A stretch of DNA of 15,000 nucleotides from assembly GCA_011634665.1 (NCBI GenBank), contig WAEK01000044.1, positions 1-15,000 of the forward strand. The letters are read 5' to 3'. This stretch comes from Mortierella sp. BCC40632 (lineage: Eukaryota > Mortierellomycota > Mortierellomycetes > Mortierellales > Mortierellaceae). The notes beneath the pieces are model-generated. The model made no database searches. It was not told the origin of the DNA and saw nothing but the letters and a program-made list of their open reading frames with translations. Position numbers and translations under genes: made by a program. This document shows positions 1-9,902 of the stretch, piece after piece. How positions within the stretch are numbered: position 1 is the first letter of the stretch; every line of letters starts with the position of its first letter.

Positions 1-120
1 AATATTCAATTCAACAAGGGCAGGAGTTTGAATGCAAAGTGCTTTGGTCCTGCGTGCCACAGCGCAAAATAGAGCTACTACGTAACGAACAGCTTAAGTC
101 TGAGGAATGTGTGTTCAAAA

Positions 121-157
121 GCTCTCTCTCTCTCTCTCTTCTCTCTTCTCTCTCTCC
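121..157. repeat. CT/TTCTCT microsatellite
   Basis: A pure-pyrimidine run of alternating CT with interspersed TTCTCT units. It lies in the gene-free first 488 bp, where I see no other gene. It may be plain simple-sequence DNA or part of a CT-rich fungal leader or promoter region. Confidence 0.9.
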
Positions 158-377
158 ATACAGTTCATGATTATGTCAGTTTGAAGACCGTGCACTGCGC
201 ATGGTCCCCTGAAGCGTGAGGAAAAAGAATGATTCATATTTTCCCCAGCGCCATTCTGGCACCGACAAATTAAAAGTGAGAAGATGCAAAGTGCAGCGCA
301 CTAGAGGATTCAACAATGAGAGAAGAGAGAGAAGAGAGCTCTGCTTGAACTTGACCTTTTCTTTCCTTGCACACACA

Positions 378-466
378 CCTCCACACTCCACAATCCACAA
401 TCCACAATCCACAATCCACACTACACACTACACACTATACACATACACTACTACACACATACACGC
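378..466. repeat. TCCACAA / CTACACA minisatellite
   Basis: About five tandem copies of a 7-bp unit (TCCACAA) run into degenerate CTACACA and ACACAT units. The tract is strongly strand-asymmetric (C and A on the plus strand) and sits just upstream of a CT-rich stretch and the ATG at 489. Open frames across it are artefacts of the repeat. Confidence 0.85.
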
Positions 467-488
467 TCTCTCTTTCCTCTTTTTTATC

Positions 489-2640
489 ATGGTGAGGGCA
501 AAGAATAAAGAAAGCACAAAAAAGGACCCCCAACAGTTCAACTTGACATCTTGCTAAATATTTACTACATCGTTTTGCTCTTTAGGAGTCAACACTGAAT
601 TATTCTTTTGCAAGAGATCACAGCGCAGGACTCTTGAGAGTCTGGAGGAGCATGCTAGAGAGGCATGACCCTGCTCTTGCACCCAGACTGGAGAGTACTC
701 TGTCCCTTGACCACTGTCAATTGGAAAACAGGGCAAGTACGATGGAGACACTCTGCCGACAGGGGGCATCGTCGTCGACATGGCTCCACTTTGAAACATC
801 TCGGGTACCAGCGACAACATCGATCGTGCAAAAGTCTTCTCAATAACACTGCATCTCGAAACCCTCTATTCACTCTTACCATTGGAACACATCAGTTGAC
901 ATCCCACCCCACAGCAACCTGCATTTCCGACTATTGTCATCAGAGCTACACGTTGACATTTTTGTCTTCTCCACCGAAAAAAGACAAAGGTCTTCAGGAG
1001 CGAAGACTCGACAATGTCAATCGGGTATTCTTCAACACGTTGACTCCTACCTTGGGACGAGGGAGTGTTTGGCATTGGTGCCATCCAAGAACTACTCGGT
1101 CCAACAACATACCCCAGGAGAACCTCCAGCCCAGCCATACCATAGCCGCTACTCCCCGGCGGCGGTCTACCGCACAGGCCCAAGAACCTATAGCGGTTTT
1201 AAAAACGGAAGTTAGACGATCCTGCGGACGCTGATATCCAGGAAGCCTTCAAAAAAGCAAGGTAAATGTTTAAACATGTACTTTTTTCAAGTACTCGATA
1301 GCAGAAATAACCTCATAAAAGCATGGTGTATCTAATGGCTTCTCCACTTGATACTGTGCAGGCATGACTACATAGCAAACCGCATTAAAGGAAGCATCTT
1401 AAAGGGCAAAGACAAAGGGGAAGCCTACCAGTCTCTTATTGCAACAAAGAGACTTCCTCTATGCATCAAAAAGTCCGCCTTCGATACCATAAGAGCCTCC
1501 AACGTGGCCGCCCGAGATCTTTCTAGGACTACTATGGACAAAAATTGGGGAAGGACGGCACCGTCAACCAATGGAACAGCTACCTCGAAGCAAACTTTCA
1601 GTCACTATGGGGAGGCAGAAGAAGAGGCCAAGACCAAAAAGCTGTCTAAAAGGAAAGGGTCGCGCCGACTCGAACGATAAAGTCGATGCGGCAGCTAGAA
1701 CAAGTGGAGGGAGGAGGAAGAGGTAGTAGTAGTAGGAGAGGAAGCGGAAGAAACGGTGATGGCGATGATGGTGGCAGCGATGGTGATTACGAGATGGAGG
1801 AAGAGACTGGACCCGATCAGAGACAGCTCCGATCCTGCACAGCCACACTTCAGCAAGTTCTTCGGCCTGATCTTTGTACAGAGGACAAAAGAGAATCCGA
1901 ATTCTCCTAGAGAAAAGTCAAGAGGCTATGACGGTGGTTTGTGAGGAAATCTCGGTGCTGGCTACGAAGGCGGTTCATGAGGTAATGGCTCTGCATTTTT
2001 ATTTTATTTTATTTTATTATTTTTTTTTCTATTACTGACAAATGAATATCACTTTTTTTTTTTTTTTTTTTTTTTTAGCTCGCATCAGGGACTCACTACA
2101 TCAATCCATCTACCAAGATGGCCTTTGACATCAGTCGGTCTTTCCGGCAGGATTCGAGTTTCGGGACAAGACTGTCCTGTCCTTGCTCCCAGTTGCGGCC
2201 CTTCCTGACCTTTTGCCAGAGCACCTGGAAGCCGAGAAAAGAGCGACACGACAACTCTAATGTCGTATAGCTTTCTCCTGTTCATGTATTCTTGGTTCTT
2301 CGGAGCTCAAGGAGTTAACGCAGCGAACAAAGCCAGGCGACAGGTCTGGAGCAGTGTGGTCGGTAACCTCGTATCGGGCAAAAAAGCAAGTTTTCAGTAG
2401 ATGTTGGAGGCCGTTCAAGTACTGTTAGTGAGCACTTGAAGCAAATGGCTACAAACATCGAGAACCTTTGGGGAGGCCAGATGTATGACAAGCTTCTCGA
2501 TCACACTCTCTTGCTTCTATTGCGGCTCCATCTGGCTCCAGAGAGAGCGAAAGCAGAGAGAGAAAAACTCAAGTCGTCAGGCCACGAGAAAAAAAAAGTC
2601 ATCCCAAGAATGCAACTGTAGGCAAGAGTAGATGGAAACG
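489..2640 (+). pseudogene. Decayed multi-exon coding region of unknown domain; probable N-terminal half of the Fanzor gene
   Basis: The ATG at 489 follows a CT-rich leader and opens a basic peptide (MVRAKNKESTKKDPQQ). A splice acceptor at 584-585 then leads into a coherent protein. Further introns are visible at 1262-1361 (GTAAAT...GCAG) and 1982-2078 (GTAATG...T24-AG). The first joins in frame (AFKKA-R-HDYIANRIK). The reading frame is broken: shifts near 664, 1215, 1680, 2275 and 2435, and stops at 844-846, near 2127 and at 2398. The best-preserved part is 2274-2560, with hydrophobic helices (LLFMYSWFFGAQ), then WSSVVGNL, MATNIENLW and LLDHTLLLLLRLHL. I do not recognise the fold. No terminator or new start separates it from the Fanzor part, so I read it as the N-terminal half of the same gene. 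A separate upstream gene is the alternative. Confidence 0.5.
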
Positions 2641-2660
2641 GACAATCCTGGTGCTCTGCG

Positions 2661-5600
2661 ATGATCTCAACCGTGCTCTTGACAAAAGACCCAACCGGAG
2701 ATGGGCAACGGATTCAATCGGTCCTGCACAGGATTGAATACATCCTGGCTCACAAGTACACAGCCCAAACCGCTGGGGCGGAATGTTTTGAACCACTGGA
2801 TGTCCGACTCGAACATCTGGATACGGACAATTTCGGAGGGGTCAATTTTGATGACTGGGATTTTAGCCAACTGGAGGGTGACCCTGTCAAAGAGCCGACA
2901 GTCGAGGCGGGCGGTGAATCAGTATTCAAGCCCTAAGGAGAGCCGTCGAAGACCTGAATACGGACGACCTTGAAGGGATTGATTTTGACGGTGGGACATT
3001 AAAGAACCGGAGGAAGATTTTGTCAAAAGAGCCGGTGGTTGAGGTGAACAACAAGGACAATGGTGTGACCCAAAAGGAGAACTGTCAAAAGATCAGGACT
3101 CTGACAATCTCGAAAAGGGTCTGATTTCGACGACTGGGATCTCGATGAGATGGAGGAAGAACTAGAAAACGAATTAGGGGATTCTCTCGCTAAAGAGCCA
3201 ACAAGAGCGATCATATTGTCTTTGAGGAGACTTCTTCGTATGCTCCTAGAGTCACCCCGAATCGAAGGAAATCGACAACAACTGGGTCAGAAAGTCAGCA
3301 CACGGCGGAATGGATATCACCGAGGAGCAATGCAGTGTTGTAGCCAAGCTGGCCAACGCACTTCGACCCTATGTTGCAAAACGTCGAGTTAGCCGAGAGA
3401 CGAGACCCCAAAAAGGTGGAACGAGGGGCGCCCTTGGCCCACGCTACTTTGCTTGCACCTATGGCCATCATTGCCAACGCAATTCAAAGAGCGGCTGGGT
3501 ATCCTCAGCACACTCGGCTTTTGTCACCGCAGATATCACCTTCTTCCAGTCATGCATTGATTCTTGGAGCGAAGGGGTTATACGAGGTGTTGTGTGCCAA
3601 GACGCCAGGCCACTTTGATATCAAGAACTCTGAAGGCACTCCTCTAATAGCCGGAGAAAAGAGTCCCCATCACAAGGACGCAGTCTTTGGGGCATTCTTC
3701 GACTTGGAGAAAGTTCAAAGGCTGTGTCGCAAGCATGGCCTCAGATTTGCGGACAGAATGATGTTCGTCGATAGGTACACAGTCCGGATTTTTGGGTGAA
3801 GTGATTCCACAGGGAGCCGAGCGTGGAGGTCGCCCGTTGTTCAGCCACTACGAGAGGCGGGTCAAGGCCAAGGTCAGGACTGATACTATGGACTGGACCA
3901 AAAGAGATAAGTATCAAAAGATGGAAGTGGAAACAATTGCTGAAGAGATCAAAGAGTAGAGAAGCAATATCAAAGACCTTGAGAGTAGAATCAAGCGAGG
4001 CCGAAAGGAACTCAAGGTGCTCGAGACGGATCAAAGCCTGACAGCCAAGAACCACCGCACAGCAGTCAGAAAAAAGAATGAGAAGGCAAACAAAGGAAGG
4101 CATCAGGGGGGCGTAGACACGAATGAGGGGGCAATATTCAGAGTGTAGAGGACGGAAGAGGGGAGTGAAAAAAAGACATATCGCGTTCTTCAAGAAGCAA
4201 GGAGAAAGGTGCGAGCTCTTCGAGCAACTGTACAGCCACAGGAGAGTCAGTTGCGACGCCTGCGGAAAAAAAAGAGTTACTGGAATGGGCTCCGCAGGGT
4301 AGTTACAACAAAGACCCCAAAGAGCAAGGATGGCTCAAAGGCGGTGGAGTACACCACACCTACTGTGAAGGATTTTACAGTCGAGGATTCAACGAGGCGG
4401 CTCGATATTTCCAAGTTGCCAGAGGACAGAATTGTCTTTGCAGGGACAGATCCAGGGATTCGAACGATGAGTGTAACATGTGCACAGACCCTGGGCGAGA
4501 TCAAGACGCATATCAACCGATATGCTGTACTTTATGGTAAGTTGAATGGGCAAGATGTAAGGAATAATGTCGGTCATCTGTCAAGCTCAGCGCATCTAAT
4601 AGCTTTTTAATGATGAATAGGCACAGAAGAGGATGCGGAGGAAACCTTTGGGAGCTCTAATCCTGAGCCATGGCCACCGCCTCCGGATGAGGAGTCATCA
4701 GGAGAGGCAACTGCCTCTAGAGAACAATGGACACCCAGAGTCGTCCATTCAAGATCACGGCACCTCAGCTCAATGAAGCTTCAGGGATGCGACGGGTAGC
4801 CAAGAGGCGAGATGCGACTTAAAGAGACCGGAGAATAGTGATGTACGCGAAGCACTGGAGAAACTCTCAGACAAGGAACAAGTTTTGAAGACAGCACAGA
4901 CGATGGAGGAGATTGACAGGGCGCATGAGCTGCATCGAGAGTCACACAAAAGCATTGAAGGGATTTGAAATCAAAGGCAAAGGTTGAAGGATCTGCACAA
5001 CCAACGACTTCGCACAAGAAGGGGTGTGGGGGAAGGTGGCGGCAGCAGAGAGGGAGTATGTGAAGAATCACGCATTGGAAACGTTTGGGTCAGAGAGCCC
5101 ATCAGGTACAGTTGAGCAGAACAAAATGTCCTTTTTTTTTTTTTTTTTTTTTTTATTTTTTACTGAGTCTTCTTCTTTTAATGTTCTAGAGGTATCCCCG
5201 TCAGATGGATGGTGTGGTGGTTGCCAACGGCACCATATAGCGATGTACCTGGGGTAACTACCAGCACCTGGCTCGGTGTCGCAAGAATGGTCCATCACTC
5301 ATCCCAGTGATGCTGGTGGGGTCGGGAGGAACGGGAGTAGGAAGCAGAATTGGAGGGCACGCTAGACGGGGGGGAGGAGGAAAGATGAGAGAGCAGCATA
5401 TGCGGTACGGAGTGGTTGGACTTACTGATGAATTCAGGACGAGCCAGACGTGTGCCGAGTGTTTTGGTCAATTGAGGAAGGCACGGTCGCGTCGGATTGT
5501 GGATGGCAAGGAGAAGATGGTTCAGGTGAATGGAGCAATGGAGTGTACGAACAGCCAGTGCGGGTCAGTCCAGCGAGGACATACGATCAAGTCCCGGGAT

Positions 5601-5732
5601 GTGAACGCAGCCGTTTGTATTGCGATAGCAGGAGGGTCGACTCTACTCTCACTGGAGAGACATACACTGGAGCCATTTACAAGGACAATCCGTCCCACCA
5701 AACATACCTGTTCATATTCACAGGGGAGATAG
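2661..5732 (+). pseudogene. Fanzor1 RNA-guided DNA endonuclease (TnpB relative), inactivated
   Basis: Intact Fanzor proteins use a guide RNA made next to their own gene to cut DNA with a RuvC domain in the nucleus. RuvC-I is FAGTDPGIRTMSV, with Asp at 4449-4451. The region before RuvC-II contains ITAPQLNE (4754-4777). The TDEFRTSQTC motif carries Glu at 5430-5432. The zinc ribbon has Cys at 5451, 5460, 5544 and 5559. RuvC-III is RDVNAA, with Asp at 5598-5600, and the short tail LEPFTRTIRP is followed by the stop at 5730-5732. Introns: 4537-4620 (GTAAGT...ATAG, in frame) and one ending at 5189 with a T23 tract. A charged, coiled-coil-like stretch (about 3860-4290) precedes RuvC-I. Lesions: shifts near 3390, 3797 and 4750, and in-frame TAG at 3957, 4146 and 5238. 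Intron content and eukaryotic architecture argue against a bacterial IS200/IS605 TnpB. The class call is firm; the 5' limit is not. Confidence 0.88.
2811..3185 (+). repeat. Three degenerate acidic repeats (FDDWD...KEP) within the Fanzor gene
   Basis: Three units about 137-142 bp apart carry the same peptide pattern: VNFDDWDF at 2841, IDFDG at 2978 and SDFDDWDL at 3120. Each of the first two is preceded by L-(D/N)-TD and followed by KEPTVE or KEPVVE; the third by AKEPTRA. Units 1 and 2 are clearly alike at DNA level. The second has lost its WD through a small deletion or shift. Highly acidic, likely unstructured. Function unknown. Confidence 0.65.
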
Positions 5733-5743
5733 CTCAACTTACT

Positions 5744-8700
5744 ATGCCTCCAACATCAGTTAGAGATGCAATGGGGGATCCCTGCGGTACGCAGGAACAA
5801 ACTAAACTAGTAAAAAGGAACACCAGTATCCAGTATCTAAGTTGTATCCATCTACGTTTAGGTCACGGAAGACGATGTCGTAAAAGCACTTTTGGAAGGA
5901 GAAAGGGAACAATCCGAAGGTCATTAATTTGGACAAGAAGTTCAAAAAGTATCTCAAGGACTTAGGAAAGTCAGCCAATACAGTTCTTTGCGAGGGCCAG
6001 AAAGAAGCAAAAAAAGTATCCAAAAAGCAGAGAGCTGAGCCTATAACTGACGAGAGTGATTACACGGATGTGGATAGGGATTCAGAACGACTACATTGAT
6101 CATTACAACAACTTGGCCAGCTCCGATGACAACTTCGACTATGAGAGTTTGGAAGAAATCATTGTAGACACGAAAAGCTTTGCTACTGGCAGTAGGGAGC
6201 TTAACGAGGCGAAAAGGAGCCAAGTGTCGAAGAGCTGGAAAAGACTAGAGGCCCAGACGGGGTATCCGAACAATTGGCAAAGAAAAAGTCCGACGGCGAT
6301 AGATCGAACAGCCCTGATTGTCCCTGAGAGTTGTACCTCATCTTCAAGCAGCAGCGAGTGACAATAGTTCCACAAAGAACGAAAGTGATGAGGACGACGC
6401 TGTTTCTCTCTGCCCCAATGAGTCGGATACATCAGAAGATCTAGAAGGCCTCAGAGGCGAGGCCTCATCTGCAAGTGGTCATGACAACAGGGACAACACG
6501 GAGTGTCAGAGCTATGGTGCGTGTGCGCTATTGAATCTAGCAGTTGTTGCACTTGAGACTAGCCTACGAGTTGTGCTAAATTTGTACGCTTTCCTTTTCT
6601 AGGAGAGCACGTGGATGCTGTTGGATGGAGCCCCGCAGTCGATGATCAATTCTCGGATTTCGAGGAGGCCAAGTCCATGATGCTCGACTATGCCTGCCGC
6701 AATGGTTTCCGAACGAGGGCCAACTCTTCTTCGAAAAATGCTACTTATCCGACTGGTAAGTGAGTTGTTGTCAACTTTGTGTTATGTCGATATCAAAAAG
6801 GGCGTTGGCACAACAGGAGACTTAGGAGCCTTTTTTTTTTTTTTTTTTTTTTTTTCACCAAGGGTTAATCGTTTGCACTCGCCAGGGCACACACACCTCA
6901 AAAAGGTTTTGGATCCATCCAAGCAGCGGCCAGGAAGTATTTTCAGTCCGCTGTGGCTGCAAATACGCTGTATACCTTAACAGCCCAAAGTCTATCAAGC
7001 CACGATGGCGTATTTCCAGCATCTCTGTTTTGCACAACCACGCCCTTGGAAAACCTCGTCCAGAATTTGAGCCTCTTACAGAGTATGACCTCAATTTAAT
7101 CAGACAGGCTGCAGAAATGGGTTGGGGAACTGGTAAAACGATAGAGATGCTTCAGATAACCCGAAGCGCCTCTTTTACGAAATCCAAGTACTTGTTCGAC
7201 CAGAAAAAAAATAGCCAACTATATCTCGAAACAACGTGCATCGTCTAACACCATTTCTGATGCTGCCCAGTTGTTCAACTTGCTTGGAGAAATCCCAGGC
7301 CAATGGCTCTCCAGGAACAGGATTGTGGCCGGTCGTCTCCAGGCTGTCTTTTGGATGTGCCCGGCGCAACAGGATTTATACAGGAGGTATCATGACGTTG
7401 TCGTCCACGACACAACTGCATCCACCAATCGATTCGGTATGCCGCTCCATTGCTTCGTTGTAGTTGACAACAATTTTCGGACAAGACTGGTAGCCTGTGC
7501 CCTTACCTCTGGCGAAGAGACCTCAGATTACGAATGGGTCCTTTCGCAACTGCTGAAACTGAATGAAAATAAGCCCCCAAAGACCCTCATGCTGGATAAA
7601 GATCCAGCAATGAACGTGTCAGTACAACCTTTCTCCCTGATACAACTATAGTCAATTGCCGGTGGCACGCAAACAAGAACATTAGGCTACGCCTTTTTCA
7701 AAGCCCTTGGGAAAGATTGGGATGAATTCTCACTCCGCTTTCAAGATGTCACCCGCTCTTTGATTTCCAGAGAATTCGAGGCCAAGTGGCAGAAGCTGTG
7801 CGAGAAATATCAACAAAACCCCATCGTCCTCAACTATCTTGATCGTTTGTATTCGAACCGTTTTCGATGGGCTTGGCCATGGGTGCGCACTCAGTTCACA
7901 GCTGGGATGCAATCCACTCAACAGTAGAGAAGTCGCACCATCTTCTTAAAATGCTGAATCTCAATGGTGGTTCCTCTTTAACAAGGGTCCTTAAAAGCTA
8001 CAGGGGTGAAGATAGAGAAGGAACTTTTTGAGGCAAAATTCAATAGCTGTCCTGAAGGTGAGGCAGCCAGAAGAGAGGCAAGTTCCAGGACTTTAGAGCC
8101 GACCATGTCAGAAAAAAGGCGTTCAAGCAAGTACTACAATCAATGAGGATCTTTTGGGTTCGTTTGCTAAAAGGCCAAAATGAGGCGGGAGATGGACTCA
8201 TCATTTGGGTTTTCTGCGCGTCTCAAGAGTCTACAGGAGCTCTTGGAGCTCTACCCCCCAGACAGTGACTCGGCAAGTATCCTATCCTTTTTTTTTTTTT
8301 TTTTTTTTTTTAGGAAGAGGATATTAATATTGCCTCGTCTCGTGTAATAGGATGAATCGGGGCGTATATCAACTCTCGTTTCTCTGATCTCTAGGATCGG
8401 TCAAGACGATACGCGTTTCGTTTTCAGGGCAAAAGGACACGTTGGGCTGCGAACAGAAGGAATACGTCATACTTCTGACCGATCACTCGTACTTCTGCAC
8501 TTGTCTACTCCTCCAAAATTTGGGAGTCGTTTGCCGCCATTTTTTCTGCGTCATGAGGAAAGAGCCAGAGTGCCGATATCACATCAGTTTAGTGCACCGC
8601 CGCTGGTATAAGGAATCCATCCAAGACATCCCCGATCTTAGTGAGAGGATTGGACGCAAGTCTTTCCAGGCCGCTTCTCGGCACCACAAGTCAACCAGAA

Positions 8701-9017
8701 TGGGGTATCCCTCGGATTCTTTCATGACCAGTGTTTCTGACCTGTTCTCCTCCGACAAAAAATCTGTCGCTTATCACAAGGAGACCCAATCTAGGAAGAG
8801 ACGGCACGCAGAAATAACAGGACTCGGAAAGAAGATCGCAGGTCTTTCGAGCAACGATCCACTTATGCATGGGAAGATTTTGAGCAAGATGGAGGAAATT
8901 CAGGGATCTCTGGAAAAGGATATGGAAAGTGAAGCAGCTGTGCAAAACGATGGTGAGACTCCTACCGTCGGCGATCCAAGAAGAGTGAAGACCAAAAGGA
9001 CGACCGAGGAGTGCTAG
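5744..9017 (+). pseudogene. Mutator-like (MULE) transposase with FAR1 and SWIM domains, inactivated
   Basis: MULE transposases cut and paste DNA between terminal inverted repeats with a DDE-type nuclease. Suggested exons: 5744-5809, 5862-6516, 6603-6755, 6886-8276 and 8395-9017. GT-AG borders are visible, and phases match at 5810-5861 and 6517-6602. Domains in order: acidic N-terminus; FAR1-type DNA-binding domain (DFEEAKSMMLDYA at 6659, CGCKYAVY near 6955, HNHALG near 7033); transposase core (AGRLQAVFWMCPAQQDLYRR, VVVHDTT with Asp at 7409, TNRFGMPL, and LDKDPAM at 7592); RFRWAWPWVRTQFTAGMQ at 7857; and a SWIM zinc finger CxCx9CxH (Cys 8496 and 8502, Cys 8532, His 8538). The basic C-terminal tail (RRVKTKRT) ends at 9017. 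Lesions: shifts near 5910, 6095, 6940, 7204-7211 (A8 run), about 7630, 7690 and 7925, plus stops around 8030-8160. Host FAR1-like genes share this layout, but decay and the Fanzor neighbour favour a transposon. Confidence 0.87.
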
Positions 9018-9375
9018 GATTTTTGAGTAGTGCGAAAAGAGTAAGAAAAAAGGGAAGCACAATTGACGATGTGTCAAATCGGCATCATAGACCGATGACA
9101 TAACAGTCGTATTGAGTGGCTGAAAAGCTGGGACCTCTGCCCTAGTTGTAGTCCCTGCCTTTGACTTGCCCCTCTGCGGGTGCTCATTGTACCCTGGTCT
9201 TTTTCCTCTTCTCTGGATCGCCTTCCACCTATTCTCTTACTTTTTTTTCCTTTTCCTTGGTGGATTGAGGACTAGATAGCCACGTCTGGAAAACATGGGA
9301 CGGGTGCGCACAAATGAATAAAACCCCTAACGGGGCCTGTAAAAAAAGGAAGAAAGAAAAGCTGGGACTGTAGAT
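9018..9375 (+). other. 3' flank of the MULE gene with polyadenylation signal
   Basis: No coding frame is supported here. The stretch contains pyrimidine-rich DNA (9195-9260) and an AATAAA at 9317-9322, about 300 bp after the transposase stop, followed by A-rich sequence (9341-9360). It would serve as the transcript's 3' untranslated region and cleavage signal. Confidence 0.45.
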
Positions 9376-9535
9376 AAATGTGAGAGCAGAACGTTGAGAT
9401 ATGTGTGAGAGTAAGCTGGAGGCCTTTTTCAGGAGATATGTGTGAGAATAAGCGTCTCACACATATGTGAGATTAAGAAAAAAAAGAGTTTGAGAGCTAT
9501 TCTCACATATGACTGAGAATAAGCCGCTCACATAT
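9376..9535. repeat. Cluster of TGTGAGA-type direct and inverted repeats with a perfect 12-bp hairpin
   Basis: A 21-bp direct repeat (gagatatgtgtgagaRtaagc) occurs at 9396-9416 and 9433-9453. A perfect hairpin has arms ATATGTGTGAGA (9436-9447) and TCTCACACATAT (9455-9466) with a 7-nt loop. Further partial copies of TGTGAGA or TCTCACA occur near 9379, 9466, 9501 and 9526. Such arrays are common as subterminal repeats of DNA transposons, where transposase binds. The cluster stops where the DIRS element begins. Confidence 0.75.
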
Positions 9536-9616
9536 TTGTGGGATTGGATGAGCCTGCGATAGCAGGCGACATCTAATCCCCCATGTGTGTAAAGCATACA
9601 AAAAGGTATGCTGAGT
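9536..9616. repeat. DIRS left outer end (3' end of element)
   Basis: This segment is not found at the right end, but its reverse complement is inside the element at about 9783-9856. It holds a perfect hairpin GCCTGC-GATA-GCAGGC (9552-9567) and an AGCATAC/GTATGCT inverted pair around 9593-9613. It starts at the TTG shared with the right end. Confidence 0.85.
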
Positions 9617-9744
9617 AAAAGGTGATACGGCCGTCTTTATTTGATTGCTAGCAAGTACTATAGATTTTTTTTTTTTTTTTTTTAAATAAATTTTTTTTTC
9701 TCTGTGTCCTCCTTTCCTCTTTGGTCGTTTGATTGCTTGTTTTT
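9617..9744. repeat. DIRS left terminal inverted repeat
   Basis: It begins AAAAGGTGATACGGCCGTC and runs through TTGATTGCTAGCAAGTACTA, a T19 tract (9665-9683), AAATAAATTTT and CTCTGTGTCC to GATTGCTTG. It matches the reverse complement of 13650-13777 with a few small differences. It contains no gene. The following T20 tract (9740-9759) is not part of the match. Confidence 0.92.
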
Positions 9745-9775
9745 TTTTTTTTTTTTTTTGCGGAGGGTGGGTGGG

Positions 9776-9901
9776 CACCTTTACTCAGCATACCTTTGTA
9801 TGCTTCGTACACATGGGATTAGATGTCGCCTGCTATCGCAGGCTCATCCAATCCCACAAGTATACTTCGCATACGACAGTATGCTTCTTAAAAGGTGATA
9901 C
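9776..9901. repeat. DIRS internal complementary region
   Basis: Positions 9776-9857 are the reverse complement of the left outer end plus the first bases of the left repeat (CACCTTTACTCAGCATACC...). Positions 9856-9901 are the reverse complement of the right outer end plus the start of the right repeat (AAGTATACTTCGCATACG...AAAAGGTGATA). The region therefore encodes the joined ends of the circular intermediate and templates completion of the termini. The recombinase frame stops at 9903, next to it. Confidence 0.92.
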
Positions 9902-9902
9902 T

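Noticed and set aside
665..1234. Long open frame on the plus strand (189 codons)
   Set aside because: The neighbouring frame (634-1215, one stop) joins better with the splice donor at 1262 and the following exon. This one is probably a shadow, though I cannot exclude that parts of it are the true frame after a shift.
2661..5732. Bacterial IS200/IS605 TnpB from contamination
   Set aside because: The gene has GT-AG introns, an extended N-terminal part and the Fanzor-type RuvC-II, and sits among eukaryotic transposons.
5450..5965. 171-codon open frame overlapping the Fanzor end
   Set aside because: Its first part is a shadow of the zinc ribbon and RuvC-III in another frame. Only its stretch from 5744 to 5809 is used, as the first MULE exon.
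9324..9335. CCCC-TAAC-GGGG hairpin as a terminator
   Set aside because: A 4-bp stem is too short to mean anything alone, and hairpin terminators are not how fungal genes end.
9376..9535. CRISPR-like array
   Set aside because: Repeats are both direct and inverted, unevenly spaced, and the sequence is fungal.
1..9535. Terminal inverted repeats for the Fanzor-MULE unit
   Set aside because: By-eye comparison of 1-585 with the reverse complement of 9018-9535 gave no convincing match. The ends may lie outside the window, be decayed, or have been cut by the DIRS insertion.
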